In this document: piece after piece, positions 18,497-28,063 of the stretch
Layout: the number at the start of each line of letters is the position of its first letter
Numbering within the stretch: the first letter of the stretch is position 1
NCBI RefSeq assembly: GCF_003711395.1
Contig: NZ_PJRJ01000004.1
Span: 62,001-126,000 of the forward strand
DNA length: 64,000 nucleotides
Source: Acinetobacter sp. B51(2017)
GTDB lineage: Bacteria > Pseudomonadota > Gammaproteobacteria > Pseudomonadales > Moraxellaceae
Direction: 5' to 3'
The notes under the pieces: generated by a model
Told to the model about the DNA's origin: nothing
What the model saw: only the letters and a program-made list of their open reading frames with translations
Databases searched by the model: none
Program-made: the position numbers and the translations under genes

Positions 18497-20056
18497 ATGT
18501 TTATTCAAGCTGTTAAAATCTCGGCGCTTAGCGCTGCCATGCTCACTTTAGCTGCCTGTGGCGGTGGCGGAGGTGGCGGTAGCTCAACACCAGCCTATAC
18601 TAGCCAAACGGTAACGGGTGTAGCCGTAGACTTTTATTTAAAAGATGCAACAATTACATTTAAGAACCCAAACTGTGCTTCAGTAAAGACCAATCACACG
18701 GGTCAGTTTAGCTTTAAAACCAGCCAAGCATGCCAGAATTCAGCTATGAGCATTACGGGTGGTACAGACACAGGAACAGGCTTACCCTTTACAGGTCGTT
18801 TACAATTAAAGGCAACTGATTTTAACCAAGCCAATAAACTTGCTGTAACTCCATTAACAACACTAGAAAAACATTTAGTTGATGCAGGCCAACAAGATCA
18901 GCTTGCTAACATTTTAGCAAACTTAGGCATTCGCGATGAAGGTACTCAAGATTTAAGTCGCTTTAACCCAGTGACCGATGGCACTGCGCGTACCGCTGCG
19001 GTGGCTTTTGCTCTGCAACAATTAGTCAATAAAATTGAAGACAATCTAGAAAACCTTAAAGTCAATGATTCAGCGGTATTCAGCGCTGATCAAGCTGCAC
19101 AAATTGCCTTTTTAGCTGTGATTGATGTGGTAAAAGAACAAGCATTATTTACACAAGGTGCAGTAAGTTTTGATGAGAGCACTTTAAATTTAGTGCTTGA
19201 CCAAGCATTTACAGCAGCTGAAGCAGCCCTACAGGCTAAAGACCCAGATGCAATGATTCCTGTTAGTCTGATGAATGACATTGCCGCAGATTTAAGTAAA
19301 TTAGCACAGCTATTAGATGATTTAGTTAAACAAAGTGGTGATGCTCAGCAATTACTGAATGAGTTAAAAAAACCTGAAAATCAAGCCATTCTTGAAGAAA
19401 CTTTAAAAGAACCTGCATCTGAAATTATTACCCAACCTGTCTATGGTAATTTTGCTGTCGCTGGCTACAGTGTCTTAGATCTGAAAAACTCAAGCCAAGC
19501 TGCGCCAATTTTACTTGATCCTAAAGATATCGATAAAGTACTCGAGTTTAATTTTGGCATTAACAATACAACTAAAGCGCTAGAAGATAATTTCCGTCTA
19601 GGCTTTAGTGTTCAAGCACACACAGGTGATCGTACTGAAACGCTTGATGTCATCTTGGATGAAGTGAAAGTTACTTTTGATAAGACGGGTCGTATTGCAA
19701 CAGCAACCATTAGCGAAGGTACATTATTAACCGTAGACTCAAGCATGAAATTCCCTGTACCGGGTCAAAATGCGAGTGTTTCTTATATTCAAACTGAATC
19801 ACCTCGTACATTTAGTGTGAGCAATAACCGTACTATTTCCCTAAGCCAATTACTTCAAAGTGATGATCGTTTAGCATCTGCTTATAACAACTATAAAGCT
19901 AATCTAGTATCTGGTAACAGTATGGACGCTAAAATATTTGTTGAGCCAAAAAACTATCTGATTGATCCTGCTTTAGGTTTACAAGTATCTACGATGAAGA
20001 TTAAAAACTATAGCTTCTCAGCACCAAGTCTCAAAGCGTATTTCCGCCTGAAATAA
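18497..20056 (+). CDS. Large lipoprotein with glycine linker, paralogue of the gene at 21.4 kb
   Basis: From the ATG at 18497 (GGGG 8-10 bases upstream) the product has 519 residues. A signal peptide ends in the lipobox LAAC, followed by a run of seven glycines, a flexible tether. An N-terminal module then shows GVAVDFYLKDATITF...C...GQFSF...C, resembling carboxypeptidase-regulatory-like folds, followed by a helical middle (about 130-330) and a beta-rich C-terminal part with LDVILDEVKVTFDKTGRIATA. The module order and spaced motifs are shared with the lipoprotein at 21425, so the two are paralogues flanking an outer-membrane barrel. The frame is open further upstream, but no ribosome site supports that. 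Function unknown. Confidence 0.8.
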   Translation: MFIQAVKISALSAAMLTLAACGGGGGGGSSTPAYTSQTVTGVAVDFYLKDATITFKNPNCASVKTNHTGQFSFKTSQACQNSAMSITGGTDTGTGLPFTGRLQLKATDFNQANKLAVTPLTTLEKHLVDAGQQDQLANILANLGIRDEGTQDLSRFNPVTDGTARTAAVAFALQQLVNKIEDNLENLKVNDSAVFSADQAAQIAFLAVIDVVKEQALFTQGAVSFDESTLNLVLDQAFTAAEAALQAKDPDAMIPVSLMNDIAADLSKLAQLLDDLVKQSGDAQQLLNELKKPENQAILEETLKEPASEIITQPVYGNFAVAGYSVLDLKNSSQAAPILLDPKDIDKVLEFNFGINNTTKALEDNFRLGFSVQAHTGDRTETLDVILDEVKVTFDKTGRIATATISEGTLLTVDSSMKFPVPGQNASVSYIQTESPRTFSVSNNRTISLSQLLQSDDRLASAYNNYKANLVSGNSMDAKIFVEPKNYLIDPALGLQVSTMKIKNYSFSAPSLKAYFRLK

Positions 20057-20066
20057 TTTAGCGTTT

Positions 20067-20102
20067 AGGTCAGCATCAACATGCTGACCTTTTTTATTTT
20101 TC
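20067..20102 (+). terminator. Terminator after the first lipoprotein gene
   Basis: A perfect ten-pair stem (20067-20076 with 20081-20090, loop CAAC) is followed by TTTTTTATTTTT. Confidence 0.9.
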
Positions 20103-20125
20103 TGATCTTTTTATATTAAATATCT

Positions 20126-21226
20126 ATGAACCTAAAAACTTTGTGTCTTGCTCTAGGCGCGTGTGCAAGTGGTTATACTCTAGCCGCGCCCAATGACCTA
20201 TTTTTACAAGCCAATGACTTTAAAGCGCAAGATTCAGCGCTTCAGCTAACTGTAGCCTTAGATGCCGTGAATGACACGATTGATGTGTTTGATATGCGTC
20301 AAAGCGAAGGTGTGAGCGGAGATCGTGGCGATTATATCGGTGGGCATATTGCTGCTGAATATCAGCTTAATCCTAAGTGGAGCATCGAAGGTAGTTATTA
20401 TTACCGTGATATCGACTTAGCGCCAGATACCAATACGATTCATAGCGCATTGCTTGGCGTTCGCTATCAACCTGAATTGCCATTTTTAGCACACAATGAT
20501 GCTATAGCATTTCGTGCCAGTGTTTGGGGAAATCGTAGTGATGAGCTAACTAAATCTAGCCCCACTCGTATCAATACACATACTTTTGATCAAGTTAGTG
20601 TGACCAAGCCACAAGACTTACAACTGCAATTTGATGCGCTATTTTCACGTAAAATTGACCACATGAACCAAGTCAATGCCTTTGCCAGTCTAGGTTATAG
20701 CAAAGTCGAAATTGAAAATCTTAAAATGCGCACCCTTTATCAAGGCTGTTTAGCAGATATCAATGTCGGATCCAATAACCAATATACAGGTCAACTGGCT
20801 GCACCATGTAAAATTGGTGGTTCAACCGTACATCAACTTGAAATTACAGGTGACGCTAAAGACTATGGTTTAGAAGTTGATAAAGACCTCAATTACGATA
20901 GTTATTTTGCCAGCCTAGGCGGCTCATGGAATTGGCGTTACCAACAATTTGAAAGCCAAATCGCCTATCAATATCAATATTTATGGCGTCAAGATATTGA
21001 TGATCGGGTTGCGCAATTTGGTAACAGTGCCATTAAAGACAATCATCAATTAGGTCTAAAACTCAGCTATGACCTAAACCCTAAAATGAGTGCTTTTGTA
21101 CAAGGTGAGCTGTATCAACATAACTTTGTCGGGCAAATTCCATTTTTATATAATGGTACAACAGCTTCACGTTTAGATAAGCGCTATGGTTTAGCCTCAA
21201 TCGGTCTACGCTTGCATAGCTTCTAA
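20126..21226 (+). CDS. Putative outer-membrane beta-barrel protein
   Basis: The 366-residue protein starts with a cleavable signal peptide (MNLKTLCLALGACASGYTLA, cut after AAP or nearby). The rest alternates polar and hydrophobic residues with many aromatic ends, for example WSIEGSYYYRDI and WNWRYQQFESQIAYQYQY, and ends in Phe (GLRLHSF), the beta-barrel assembly signal. Two cysteines about 20 residues apart, near residues 212 and 232, may close an extracellular loop by a disulfide. It lies 69 bases after the first lipoprotein gene, across a terminator, with no strong ribosome site. The family was not recognised; the barrel call is from sequence character. Confidence 0.7.
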   Translation: MNLKTLCLALGACASGYTLAAPNDLFLQANDFKAQDSALQLTVALDAVNDTIDVFDMRQSEGVSGDRGDYIGGHIAAEYQLNPKWSIEGSYYYRDIDLAPDTNTIHSALLGVRYQPELPFLAHNDAIAFRASVWGNRSDELTKSSPTRINTHTFDQVSVTKPQDLQLQFDALFSRKIDHMNQVNAFASLGYSKVEIENLKMRTLYQGCLADINVGSNNQYTGQLAAPCKIGGSTVHQLEITGDAKDYGLEVDKDLNYDSYFASLGGSWNWRYQQFESQIAYQYQYLWRQDIDDRVAQFGNSAIKDNHQLGLKLSYDLNPKMSAFVQGELYQHNFVGQIPFLYNGTTASRLDKRYGLASIGLRLHSF

Positions 21227-21242
21227 ATTAGACTCACCACTC

Positions 21243-21276
21243 AAAGCACTTGATTGTAAAATATGAAGTGCTTTTT
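21243..21276 (+). terminator. Terminator after the barrel gene
   Basis: The stem AAAGCACTT/AAGTGCTTT with a 14-base loop runs into TTTTT. Confidence 0.7.
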
Positions 21277-21424
21277 ACTTCAAGATTCACGTTATTTTAA
21301 AAATAAATCACTTAAAATATTGTATTTACTGATATTTAAAAAAAGAAAATAAATTTAAAAGATTGTTTATTTTTTGTTGTTTTTTGCTATAACTAGAAAA
21401 AATATCTTAATAAGGGTCATAACA

Positions 21425-23134
21425 ATGAAAAATAAAGCTTTTTACAGCTCATTCTTAAGTTTATCAATTGCAGCCGTTTTAGTCGGGTGTGGTGGCGGGG
21501 GAAGTAGCAGTGGCAGCACACCGGTCAATAAAGAAGGCCGTGCAATTGATGGCCCCTTAGCAGGGGCATTGGTGGTGTTTAAAGACTGTATGAATGCCAC
21601 GACAAAAAATCCAGAAACTGCAGAAACTGATGCAAATGGTTTCTTTAAATTTCCAAACAACTGTAGCTCTAGTACGATTCATGTGAGTGGCGGTCTTGAC
21701 CGCACCAGCAATTTACCCTTCTCTGATGTGTTGATCGCACCGCGCTCTACATCTACGCAAGTGATCGTATCGCCAATTACCACACTGATTCAAATGCAAG
21801 TGGAGCAAGGACAAAATGTAAATGCCGCAGCACAACAGATTGCACGGGCTTTAGGTTTACAAGGTACGCAACTGTTATCTGCCGACCCAATGCAAAACCA
21901 AGACTTATATGTCAAAACAGCAGTTGTACAACAACTTGTTGAACAAATTAAAAATAGTATTGCGCCTTTAGGTGACTCGATTCCAGAAGAAGAGTTTACT
22001 CTAGCCACCTTTGCAGCCTTAAGCACAGCGCTGAGCAATCGCAATAATGTACTGAGCTTACAAGATCAGGTTTTGATTGAATCGACTCTGAGCCAAACCT
22101 TATCGAGCATTCAAGAACATCTAGAACCAGAATATCGTAGTGATTTAGCTGCAGTCAGTGCAAACCTGAGCGCATTAGCCATACCATTGATTCAAAATAA
22201 TATTGCTGCTGTAGAAGAGACTTTACAGAACTTATCGCCAACAACCTTTGCCCAAGGGGTTGATGCGATTCAACAAGCCACTCAGGACAATATTCAGGCA
22301 GCTAAAGAATCTAATAGCACCCATAAAGTCGTGACAAATTTAGCCGAAAGCTTAACGCTACCAGCAGATGAAGCGGCTACAGTGTTAGCAGAAATTAGTG
22401 ATGCTATTCTAAGTGCTGACCCAAGCACTAATATCAGCAGCCATTTTGAACAACTGTTAGATTTAATTGAAGTCTATCAACCTGAAAGCAGTATTAATCC
22501 TGAGTTGGTATTAGATAACTTAATTTCAGCACCAGATTTCTATCGCGATTACATCAAGTTGGCACAAATTAATGTCATGGATCAAAGCTATGCAGCTGAT
22601 GCCCTGATTAACTCTTTACAGCAGCCAATTGACCTCAATCAATTAAATGGCATTAGCCTTGATTTACACAGTTATGGCGCGCAACGCGGTCAAAATCTGC
22701 AAGTGAGTGCTGGTTTAAAAATTAATACCTTAAGCAAAAGTTTAGTCCTTGCGATTGACCAGTTAAATTTAAGCTTTGATACCAATGGCGTACTGACGCG
22801 TGCTGTGTTACCACAAGGTGCCGAATTAGCACTTGCCTCTAATTTAAGCAGCGTGACAAATACGGAATTAACTCTTAGCCGCGATATTAATGTATTACAA
22901 AATGGTAAAATTGCCTTAAATGCTGCAGTGTTATCGCAAATTGCACCACAATTGGCGGGCTTAGCCAATTTACCCTTAGGCGGTGAAACTGTGACTGTAA
23001 CTGGTGTCATCGAGCACCCTGATGCAGTGGTTGCCTATGATCATCGCAATGCACCAGTGTTAGCGCTACGTTATCAATTAGATCAGAGCGTATATGGGGC
23101 TGGCTTGACTGGGAAGTTTAAAATCGCACCTTAA
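21425..23134 (+). CDS. Large lipoprotein with glycine linker, paralogue of the gene at 18.5 kb
   Basis: The start at 21425 has AAGGGT upstream and gives 569 residues. The signal peptide ends LVGC, followed by GGGGSSSGS, a lipidated Cys with a flexible tether. The N-terminal module (GRAIDGPLAGALVVF, C, GFFKF, C, then GGLDRTSNLPFSDVL) matches the first lipoprotein in pattern, including LPF and the SPITTL segment. A long helical Gln/Ala/Leu-rich middle (about 130-400) and a beta-rich end with LVLAIDQLNLSFDTNGVLTRA follow, again parallel to the paralogue. Transcription is likely independent, since terminators lie on both sides. Function unknown; a surface or periplasmic role is inferred from the lipobox and the barrel next door. 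Confidence 0.8.
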   Translation: MKNKAFYSSFLSLSIAAVLVGCGGGGSSSGSTPVNKEGRAIDGPLAGALVVFKDCMNATTKNPETAETDANGFFKFPNNCSSSTIHVSGGLDRTSNLPFSDVLIAPRSTSTQVIVSPITTLIQMQVEQGQNVNAAAQQIARALGLQGTQLLSADPMQNQDLYVKTAVVQQLVEQIKNSIAPLGDSIPEEEFTLATFAALSTALSNRNNVLSLQDQVLIESTLSQTLSSIQEHLEPEYRSDLAAVSANLSALAIPLIQNNIAAVEETLQNLSPTTFAQGVDAIQQATQDNIQAAKESNSTHKVVTNLAESLTLPADEAATVLAEISDAILSADPSTNISSHFEQLLDLIEVYQPESSINPELVLDNLISAPDFYRDYIKLAQINVMDQSYAADALINSLQQPIDLNQLNGISLDLHSYGAQRGQNLQVSAGLKINTLSKSLVLAIDQLNLSFDTNGVLTRAVLPQGAELALASNLSSVTNTELTLSRDINVLQNGKIALNAAVLSQIAPQLAGLANLPLGGETVTVTGVIEHPDAVVAYDHRNAPVLALRYQLDQSVYGAGLTGKFKIAP

Positions 23135-23154
23135 ATCCATCTCAAACCACATCA

Positions 23155-23195
23155 GATCAACAGGCTTATGCTAAGCTTGTTGATCTTTTTATTTT
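23155..23195 (+). terminator. Terminator after the second lipoprotein gene
   Basis: A 14-pair stem with one G-U pair (23155-23168 with 23172-23185) and a TGC loop is followed by TTTTTATTTT. Confidence 0.85.
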
Positions 23196-23215
23196 GACGC
23201 ATCCCAATTTTAACA

Positions 23216-24292
23216 ATGCGCTATATTCTAAAAAAATCTGCGCCTGCCCTCACCATTCGTGCAGGTCATCTCGCTCAACAACATATTTTACAGCATGGTT
23301 TACAGGCACAAGATGTCGATATCATCCCCGGTGCTGCAGGCGGCCCGAAAGGCATTGGTATTTTTGGTTTGGACCAAGCGATTTTCGAGAACTTTTTAAC
23401 ACAAGCACCAAAACGCCGTACCTTAATTGGCTCATCGATTGGGGCATGGCGTTTTGCTAGTATTACCGCTTGGGGAGCAAGTGAAGGCTTAAGCCGCTTA
23501 GCTGATTTATATACCCACTTATATTTTGATAAGCACATGAGCATGCACGATATTGGCAAGATTTGTCAGCAGATGCTGTTGGATTTAGTCCAAGGTCGTG
23601 AACAACACATGCTGAATCATCCCGATTACCATCTGACGATTATTTCTGCCAAAGCTCGCCATCTGTTTCAAAGTGACCGCGCCTTGCCCTTACTCGCCTC
23701 TGTTGCAGGGATTATTGGCACGAATGCCTTATCGCGTAAAAACAACCGTTTGTTTATGCAACGCGTGATTAGTCAGCCTGCATATGGTGCCCAGTTTCAG
23801 GTACAAGATGAATTTACCACCCATTATCACCCACTCAATCCAGATAATATTTTAAGTTGGCTGATGGCATCCGCTTCAATTCCTGGCGTGATGAATGCAG
23901 TGAATAATATTCCTGATGCCAAGGGCAGTTATCGTGATGGTGGCTTAATTGATTATCACCTAGACTTAGACTTTAACAGCCAAGGTATTGTGCTGTATCC
24001 GCATTTTACTGACTCAATTACCCCCGGTTGGTTTGACAAAATGATTAAACGCCGCGCCAAACCAAGTCGTCAAGCACGTACTTTACTCATTGCGCCATCG
24101 CCTGAGTATTTAGCCAGTTTGCCGTTAGGGCGTTTACCCGATCGTAAAGATTTTTCGTTAAAAGGTTTAGATCAAGCCACACGCATTAAATTCTGGCAGC
24201 AAAGTGTTAGTGAAAGTCAGCGTTTAGGGGATGAATTTTTAGAATTGATTGAGCAGCAAAACTTAGCTGCTGTGATGCAAAACTTCACTTAA
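23216..24292 (+). CDS. Patatin-like phospholipase family protein
   Basis: Patatin-like proteins are Ser-Asp acyl hydrolases acting on lipids. The 358-residue protein has the glycine-rich oxyanion segment GAAGGPKG near 39-46, the nucleophile elbow GSSIG near 72-76 (Ser74) and the DGG aspartate motif near 241-243, all in the family order. No signal peptide is evident, so it is probably cytosolic. The ATG is preceded by only a weak ribosome site. It stands alone between a terminator and hisIE. Substrate unknown. Confidence 0.85.
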   Translation: MRYILKKSAPALTIRAGHLAQQHILQHGLQAQDVDIIPGAAGGPKGIGIFGLDQAIFENFLTQAPKRRTLIGSSIGAWRFASITAWGASEGLSRLADLYTHLYFDKHMSMHDIGKICQQMLLDLVQGREQHMLNHPDYHLTIISAKARHLFQSDRALPLLASVAGIIGTNALSRKNNRLFMQRVISQPAYGAQFQVQDEFTTHYHPLNPDNILSWLMASASIPGVMNAVNNIPDAKGSYRDGGLIDYHLDLDFNSQGIVLYPHFTDSITPGWFDKMIKRRAKPSRQARTLLIAPSPEYLASLPLGRLPDRKDFSLKGLDQATRIKFWQQSVSESQRLGDEFLELIEQQNLAAVMQNFT

Positions 24293-24296
24293 TTGC

Positions 24297-24328
24297 ACGA
24301 CAGCCACTGTCGTAAAAGCGCTTTTTTT
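24297..24328 (+). terminator. Possible terminator after the patatin-like gene
   Basis: The stem ACGACAG/CTGTCGT with a CCA loop is followed after eight bases by a seven-T run, itself part of the palindrome AAAAGCGCTTTT. The spacing is loose, so the call is moderate. Confidence 0.5.
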
Positions 24329-24409
24329 AATGTCAAAACGGCTGTGATTAGGCTAAGATGAAGCACGCAAAATTCTGCACTTTTCTTTTATAACCTTTAG
24401 GTGAATCCA

Positions 24410-25192
24410 ATGAACAATCTGCAATGGCTCGATGAAGTAAAATTTAACGAACAAGGGTTAGTCCCTGCTATTGCGCAGCATCATCAAACGGGACGCGTAT
24501 TGATGGTGGCTTGGATGAACCGTGAATCTTTAGCAATGACCGCTGAGAAAAACCAAGCAGTGTATTTCTCACGTTCACGTCAAAAACTTTGGCATAAAGG
24601 TGAAGAATCTGGTCATTTCCAAACCGTACATGAAATCCGTTTAGACTGTGATGCCGATGTTATCGTGCTGCAAATTGAACAACACGGCGGCATTGCTTGT
24701 CATACCGGTCGTGAATCATGTTTCTACCGTAAATTGACGCCAAATGGTTGGGAAATTGTCGATGCACAGCTCAAAGATCCAAACGCGATCTATGGCGAAA
24801 AATCCACTAACCCACATACCATCGCCATGAATGCCTCAACTGCTCAAGCTGAACAAGTTGAAGTGTTGTCTTATTTGGGTCAAATGATGGCAGAGCGTAA
24901 AGCGGCTGATCCTGATTCATCTTATGTCGCGAAGCTATATCACAAAGGTTTAAATAAAATTTTAGAAAAGGTCGGTGAGGAAAGCGTTGAAACCATCATT
25001 GCGGCTAAAGACTTTAAAGCTCAAGCTTCTGAAGACAACAAAAATGACTTAATTTACGAAGTGGCTGATCTTTGGTTCCATACCATTGTCATGCTCGGTT
25101 ACTTTGACCTTGATGTGCAACTGGTTCTCAATGAATTGGCACGTCGTCAAGGTTTATCAGGTTTGCTTGAAAAAGCCAACCGTCAACATTAA
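24410..25192 (+). CDS. hisIE: Bifunctional phosphoribosyl-AMP cyclohydrolase / phosphoribosyl-ATP pyrophosphatase
   Basis: This fused enzyme performs the second and third steps of histidine synthesis. The N-terminal HisI domain (about 1-125) shows [26 protein letters not shown] and the metal-binding DCDAD and CHTGRESCF motifs. The C-terminal HisE domain (about 145-260) shows [18 protein letters not shown] and the [14 protein letters not shown] helix. The ATG at 24410 has AGG eight bases upstream; a GTG at 24401 would destroy that spacing. Other his genes are not in the window. The next gene, a helicase, begins four bases later. Confidence 0.96.
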   Translation: MNNLQWLDEVKFNEQGLVPAIAQHHQTGRVLMVAWMNRESLAMTAEKNQAVYFSRSRQKLWHKGEESGHFQTVHEIRLDCDADVIVLQIEQHGGIACHTGRESCFYRKLTPNGWEIVDAQLKDPNAIYGEKSTNPHTIAMNASTAQAEQVEVLSYLGQMMAERKAADPDSSYVAKLYHKGLNKILEKVGEESVETIIAAKDFKAQASEDNKNDLIYEVADLWFHTIVMLGYFDLDVQLVLNELARRQGLSGLLEKANRQH

Positions 25193-25195
25193 GTT

Positions 25196-26692
25196 GTGTC
25201 TGTGTCTGCATTTTCTCATCAGCCCACTGCTGAACAAGCCGTTGCCATTGAGCAAGCTTGCCAAGGCAATTCCTTTAAGGTGATTGCCTATGCTGGCACA
25301 GGTAAAACCACCACCTTACAGATGATGAGTCATGCCATGCCCCAGCGGCGTGGCATGTACTTAGCTTTTAACAAAGCCATTGCCACTGAAGCCCAACAAA
25401 AATTTGGCAACAATGTCGATTGTCGTACTTTCCACTCGCTTGCCTATCGCAATGTTGGGCGTGGCATTACCGACAAATTACGTTTGCCACGTTTAAGTCC
25501 AAGTTTTCTCGCCAAAGAATATCAATTACAACCCATCACTTTACGTCGCCTTATGGGCGGACGTTATGAAAAATATGTATTGATGCCATCGCGTTTAGCC
25601 AGTTTAGTGGCTGATGCAGTTGGTTTTTTCTGCTCGACCAGTTCGCAATATCCCGCACCGAGGCATTTGCAAGCACCAAGTTGGCTGCATCCTGACGATA
25701 TCGACAGTTTACAAAAACATTTATATCCTGCCGTGGAGCGTCGTTGGTTAGAATCGATTGACCCCAATCATCAAGCTGGTATTGGACACGATATTTATTT
25801 AAAATTTTGGGCGCTGTCTGAGCCGAACATTCCTGCCGATTATGTTTTGTTTGATGAGGCCCAAGATGCCGATCCCTTAATGCTGGGTATTTTGCTGCGT
25901 CAGCAACGTTCACAAGTGATTTATGTGGGGGATGCACATCAGCAAATTTATGCATGGCGTGGTGCAATTAATGCCATGCAAAAACTGCCATTGCCTGAAT
26001 CACGTCTGACCACATCCTTTCGTTTTGGCTCAGAGATTGCCGCCAATGCCAATGCGATTTTAAGCAGTTTAGGCGAAACGGTGCCTCTGCTCGGTTATCA
26101 AGAACTTAGTTCTAAAGTGATTAATAAAGTACATTACAAACAACGTGATGCGATTTTATGTCGTACCAATGCTCGTGCTATGGAGCTGCTACTTTCAGGT
26201 TTGGTACAAGGCGATAAAGTCAGCTTACAAGCCGATCATGCCAAATTGGGTCGTTTTGTTGATGCTGCGAGTATGCTCAAACAAGGCCGTCGTCCCAATG
26301 ATGTGCCAGAGTTGGCATGGTTTAACTCTTGGCATGATGTCCATGAATATTGCGAAACCAATGAAGGTAGTGATATTAAGCCTTTAGTGAAATTGGTCGA
26401 TGATCATGGTACGGATGCCTTAAAACGTGCTTTAGCCAAAATCACCCCGATTGGGCAAGCCGACTATATTATTTCCACGGCGCATAAAGCCAAAGGTTTA
26501 GAGTGGAATCGCGTACATATTGAAGACGATTACCAATTTAAGCTCAATCAAAACGATTATAAAATTAGTGACGAAGAGTTACGCCTACTTTACGTAGCCT
26601 GTACGCGTGCTAAAGTAAGTCTAAATATTCACCATATTTATGACTTGATGCAATTACTGCAAAAGAAGATGCCGCCATCAATGCGTAGATAA
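25196..26692 (+). CDS. UvrD/FBH1-like superfamily 1 DNA helicase
   Basis: The 498-residue protein is a compact SF1A helicase: Walker A AGTGKT near 33-38, Walker B DEAQD near 220-224, the QIYAWRGA motif III region, STAHKAKGLEW (motif V) and LRLLYVACTRAK (motif VI). It is shorter than UvrD or Rep and lacks a C-terminal nuclease. Start is a GTG four bases after hisIE without a clear ribosome site, implying coupling. The next gene, an ATPase, begins 24 bases later with its own AAGGTGA site. Likely role is unwinding DNA in repair or recombination; a role in phage defence with the ATPase is possible but unproven. Confidence 0.85.
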   Translation: MSVSAFSHQPTAEQAVAIEQACQGNSFKVIAYAGTGKTTTLQMMSHAMPQRRGMYLAFNKAIATEAQQKFGNNVDCRTFHSLAYRNVGRGITDKLRLPRLSPSFLAKEYQLQPITLRRLMGGRYEKYVLMPSRLASLVADAVGFFCSTSSQYPAPRHLQAPSWLHPDDIDSLQKHLYPAVERRWLESIDPNHQAGIGHDIYLKFWALSEPNIPADYVLFDEAQDADPLMLGILLRQQRSQVIYVGDAHQQIYAWRGAINAMQKLPLPESRLTTSFRFGSEIAANANAILSSLGETVPLLGYQELSSKVINKVHYKQRDAILCRTNARAMELLLSGLVQGDKVSLQADHAKLGRFVDAASMLKQGRRPNDVPELAWFNSWHDVHEYCETNEGSDIKPLVKLVDDHGTDALKRALAKITPIGQADYIISTAHKAKGLEWNRVHIEDDYQFKLNQNDYKISDEELRLLYVACTRAKVSLNIHHIYDLMQLLQKKMPPSMRR

Positions 26693-26716
26693 GGTAAAAC
26701 AACAATAAGGTGACTT

Positions 26717-28063
26717 ATGAAGCTTTACGCATTGCATCTGCATAATACCGCGCATTTTCCCAAACTCGTTTTAAATATTCCTGCAGATTGTACTGTCACG
26801 GTCATTAGCGGTGCACAAAGCACAGGTAAAACCACTATTTTAAAAAACCTCTATCATGGCCTAACTTGGTTTCAAGGTCGTTATCGTGACTTAAAAACCG
26901 CAGGCGTAGTGATGCTATCCCAAGATATTCGCCAGCAAGCAATCGCCTCGCAAATCCGAATCAGTATTAAAATTTCGCAATCTTTACATCAATTAAGCCA
27001 AGAAATTTCGCCTGAAGAAAGACAACCTAGAATCTACACATGGCAGCTTAAAAAAACGCATACCCAAAACAGTAGCATTAGCACCGTAGAAACCACGCAA
27101 CTCGAAAACTTGGTTAAGCTGTATCAACAGGCCATTAGACATGATCCAGATTATGGACTGCCACTGCTTGTCTACTACCCTGCCGAACGTTTTATTAACG
27201 ACGTGAACCTATTAAGCAAAAACAATCCGCAAGTGTTGCAGCCTGTACATGCTTATGACTTAGCCAGCATCCCTTACACCACCTTTAGTCGTTTTTTTGA
27301 ATGGTTACGTGAAATACATGATATCGAAAATGCACATAGCGCAGCCTATTTAGAACACTTAAGCCAAATTGATTTAGATGACTTTCAGGCACAATTTCAA
27401 TTACAGCCCCTACGCCCACATTTAACTGCTCTTAAAACCAGCTTAACGACTGTTTTGCCCGAAGTTGAAGATTTGATCTTAGAATATCAACCGAAAATTC
27501 AGCTTAAAGTGAAAGTGCGTGGTGAAGTATTAATGTATCAACAACTATCTAACAGCTTAAAAGTGTGGATTGCTTTAGTTGGCGATATTGTGCGGCGCTT
27601 ATGCGTGCTAAATCCTCAGCAGCTTGAGCCATGTTTGGTGGGTAATGGTATTGTACTGATCGATCAAATTGAGCAGCAACTTGATGAGGCACATTGTGCA
27701 GAAATTTTAGGACGCCTTGAGCAGGCCTTTCCTCAGTTACAAATAATTGTTAGCACCGCACAGCCTGAATTATTGTCACAAAAAAGCAGCTACCATTATC
27801 TCCAACTGGCCGATTTAGCACTTAAACCCCTACAAAGCCCAGCACAACTGTTAGATGAGCGTTATCAGCAAGTCTATGCTGAATTATTACAAGAGCCAAC
27901 ACAGCTCGACCATGCAGAACCACTGCATGACCAACAAGAACACTATCAACAATTATTGCAGCATGTTTTAGAGTTAAGTCCTGAGCAACAACAACAATTA
28001 TTACAAGAGCTACAGCAGCAAATAGGTGAAAATATTGCTCAGACACGAGCTGATCTTAAATAA
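26717..28063 (+). CDS. AAA/ABC-type ATPase (COG3950-like) with degenerate catalytic motifs
   Basis: The 448-residue protein resembles RecF/SMC-like ATPases annotated as COG3950: an N-terminal LHLHNTAHF beta strand, Walker A GAQSTGKT near 32-39, the family segments LVYYPAERF near 151-159 and FSRFFEWLREIHDIENA near 190-206. However, the signature region reads QLSNSLKVWIALVGDI instead of LSDGxxxxLAL, Walker B reads IVLIDQIEQQLD with Gln in place of the catalytic Glu, and the H-loop region reads STAQPELL with no His. The last 60 residues are Gln-rich. So nucleotide may be bound but hydrolysis looks impaired. It is probably co-transcribed with the helicase gene. Confidence 0.75.
   Translation: MKLYALHLHNTAHFPKLVLNIPADCTVTVISGAQSTGKTTILKNLYHGLTWFQGRYRDLKTAGVVMLSQDIRQQAIASQIRISIKISQSLHQLSQEISPEERQPRIYTWQLKKTHTQNSSISTVETTQLENLVKLYQQAIRHDPDYGLPLLVYYPAERFINDVNLLSKNNPQVLQPVHAYDLASIPYTTFSRFFEWLREIHDIENAHSAAYLEHLSQIDLDDFQAQFQLQPLRPHLTALKTSLTTVLPEVEDLILEYQPKIQLKVKVRGEVLMYQQLSNSLKVWIALVGDIVRRLCVLNPQQLEPCLVGNGIVLIDQIEQQLDEAHCAEILGRLEQAFPQLQIIVSTAQPELLSQKSSYHYLQLADLALKPLQSPAQLLDERYQQVYAELLQEPTQLDHAEPLHDQQEHYQQLLQHVLELSPEQQQQLLQELQQQIGENIAQTRADLK

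Noticed and set aside
22690..23010. Minus-strand open frames within the second lipoprotein gene (also at 21442 and 21790)
   Set aside because: They are shadows of a long, well-supported plus-strand gene with lipobox and ribosome site.
25196..28063. Gabija defence system
   Set aside because: The helicase fits GajB in size, but the ATPase has no TOPRIM nuclease domain and follows rather than precedes the helicase. I keep only the neutral observation.
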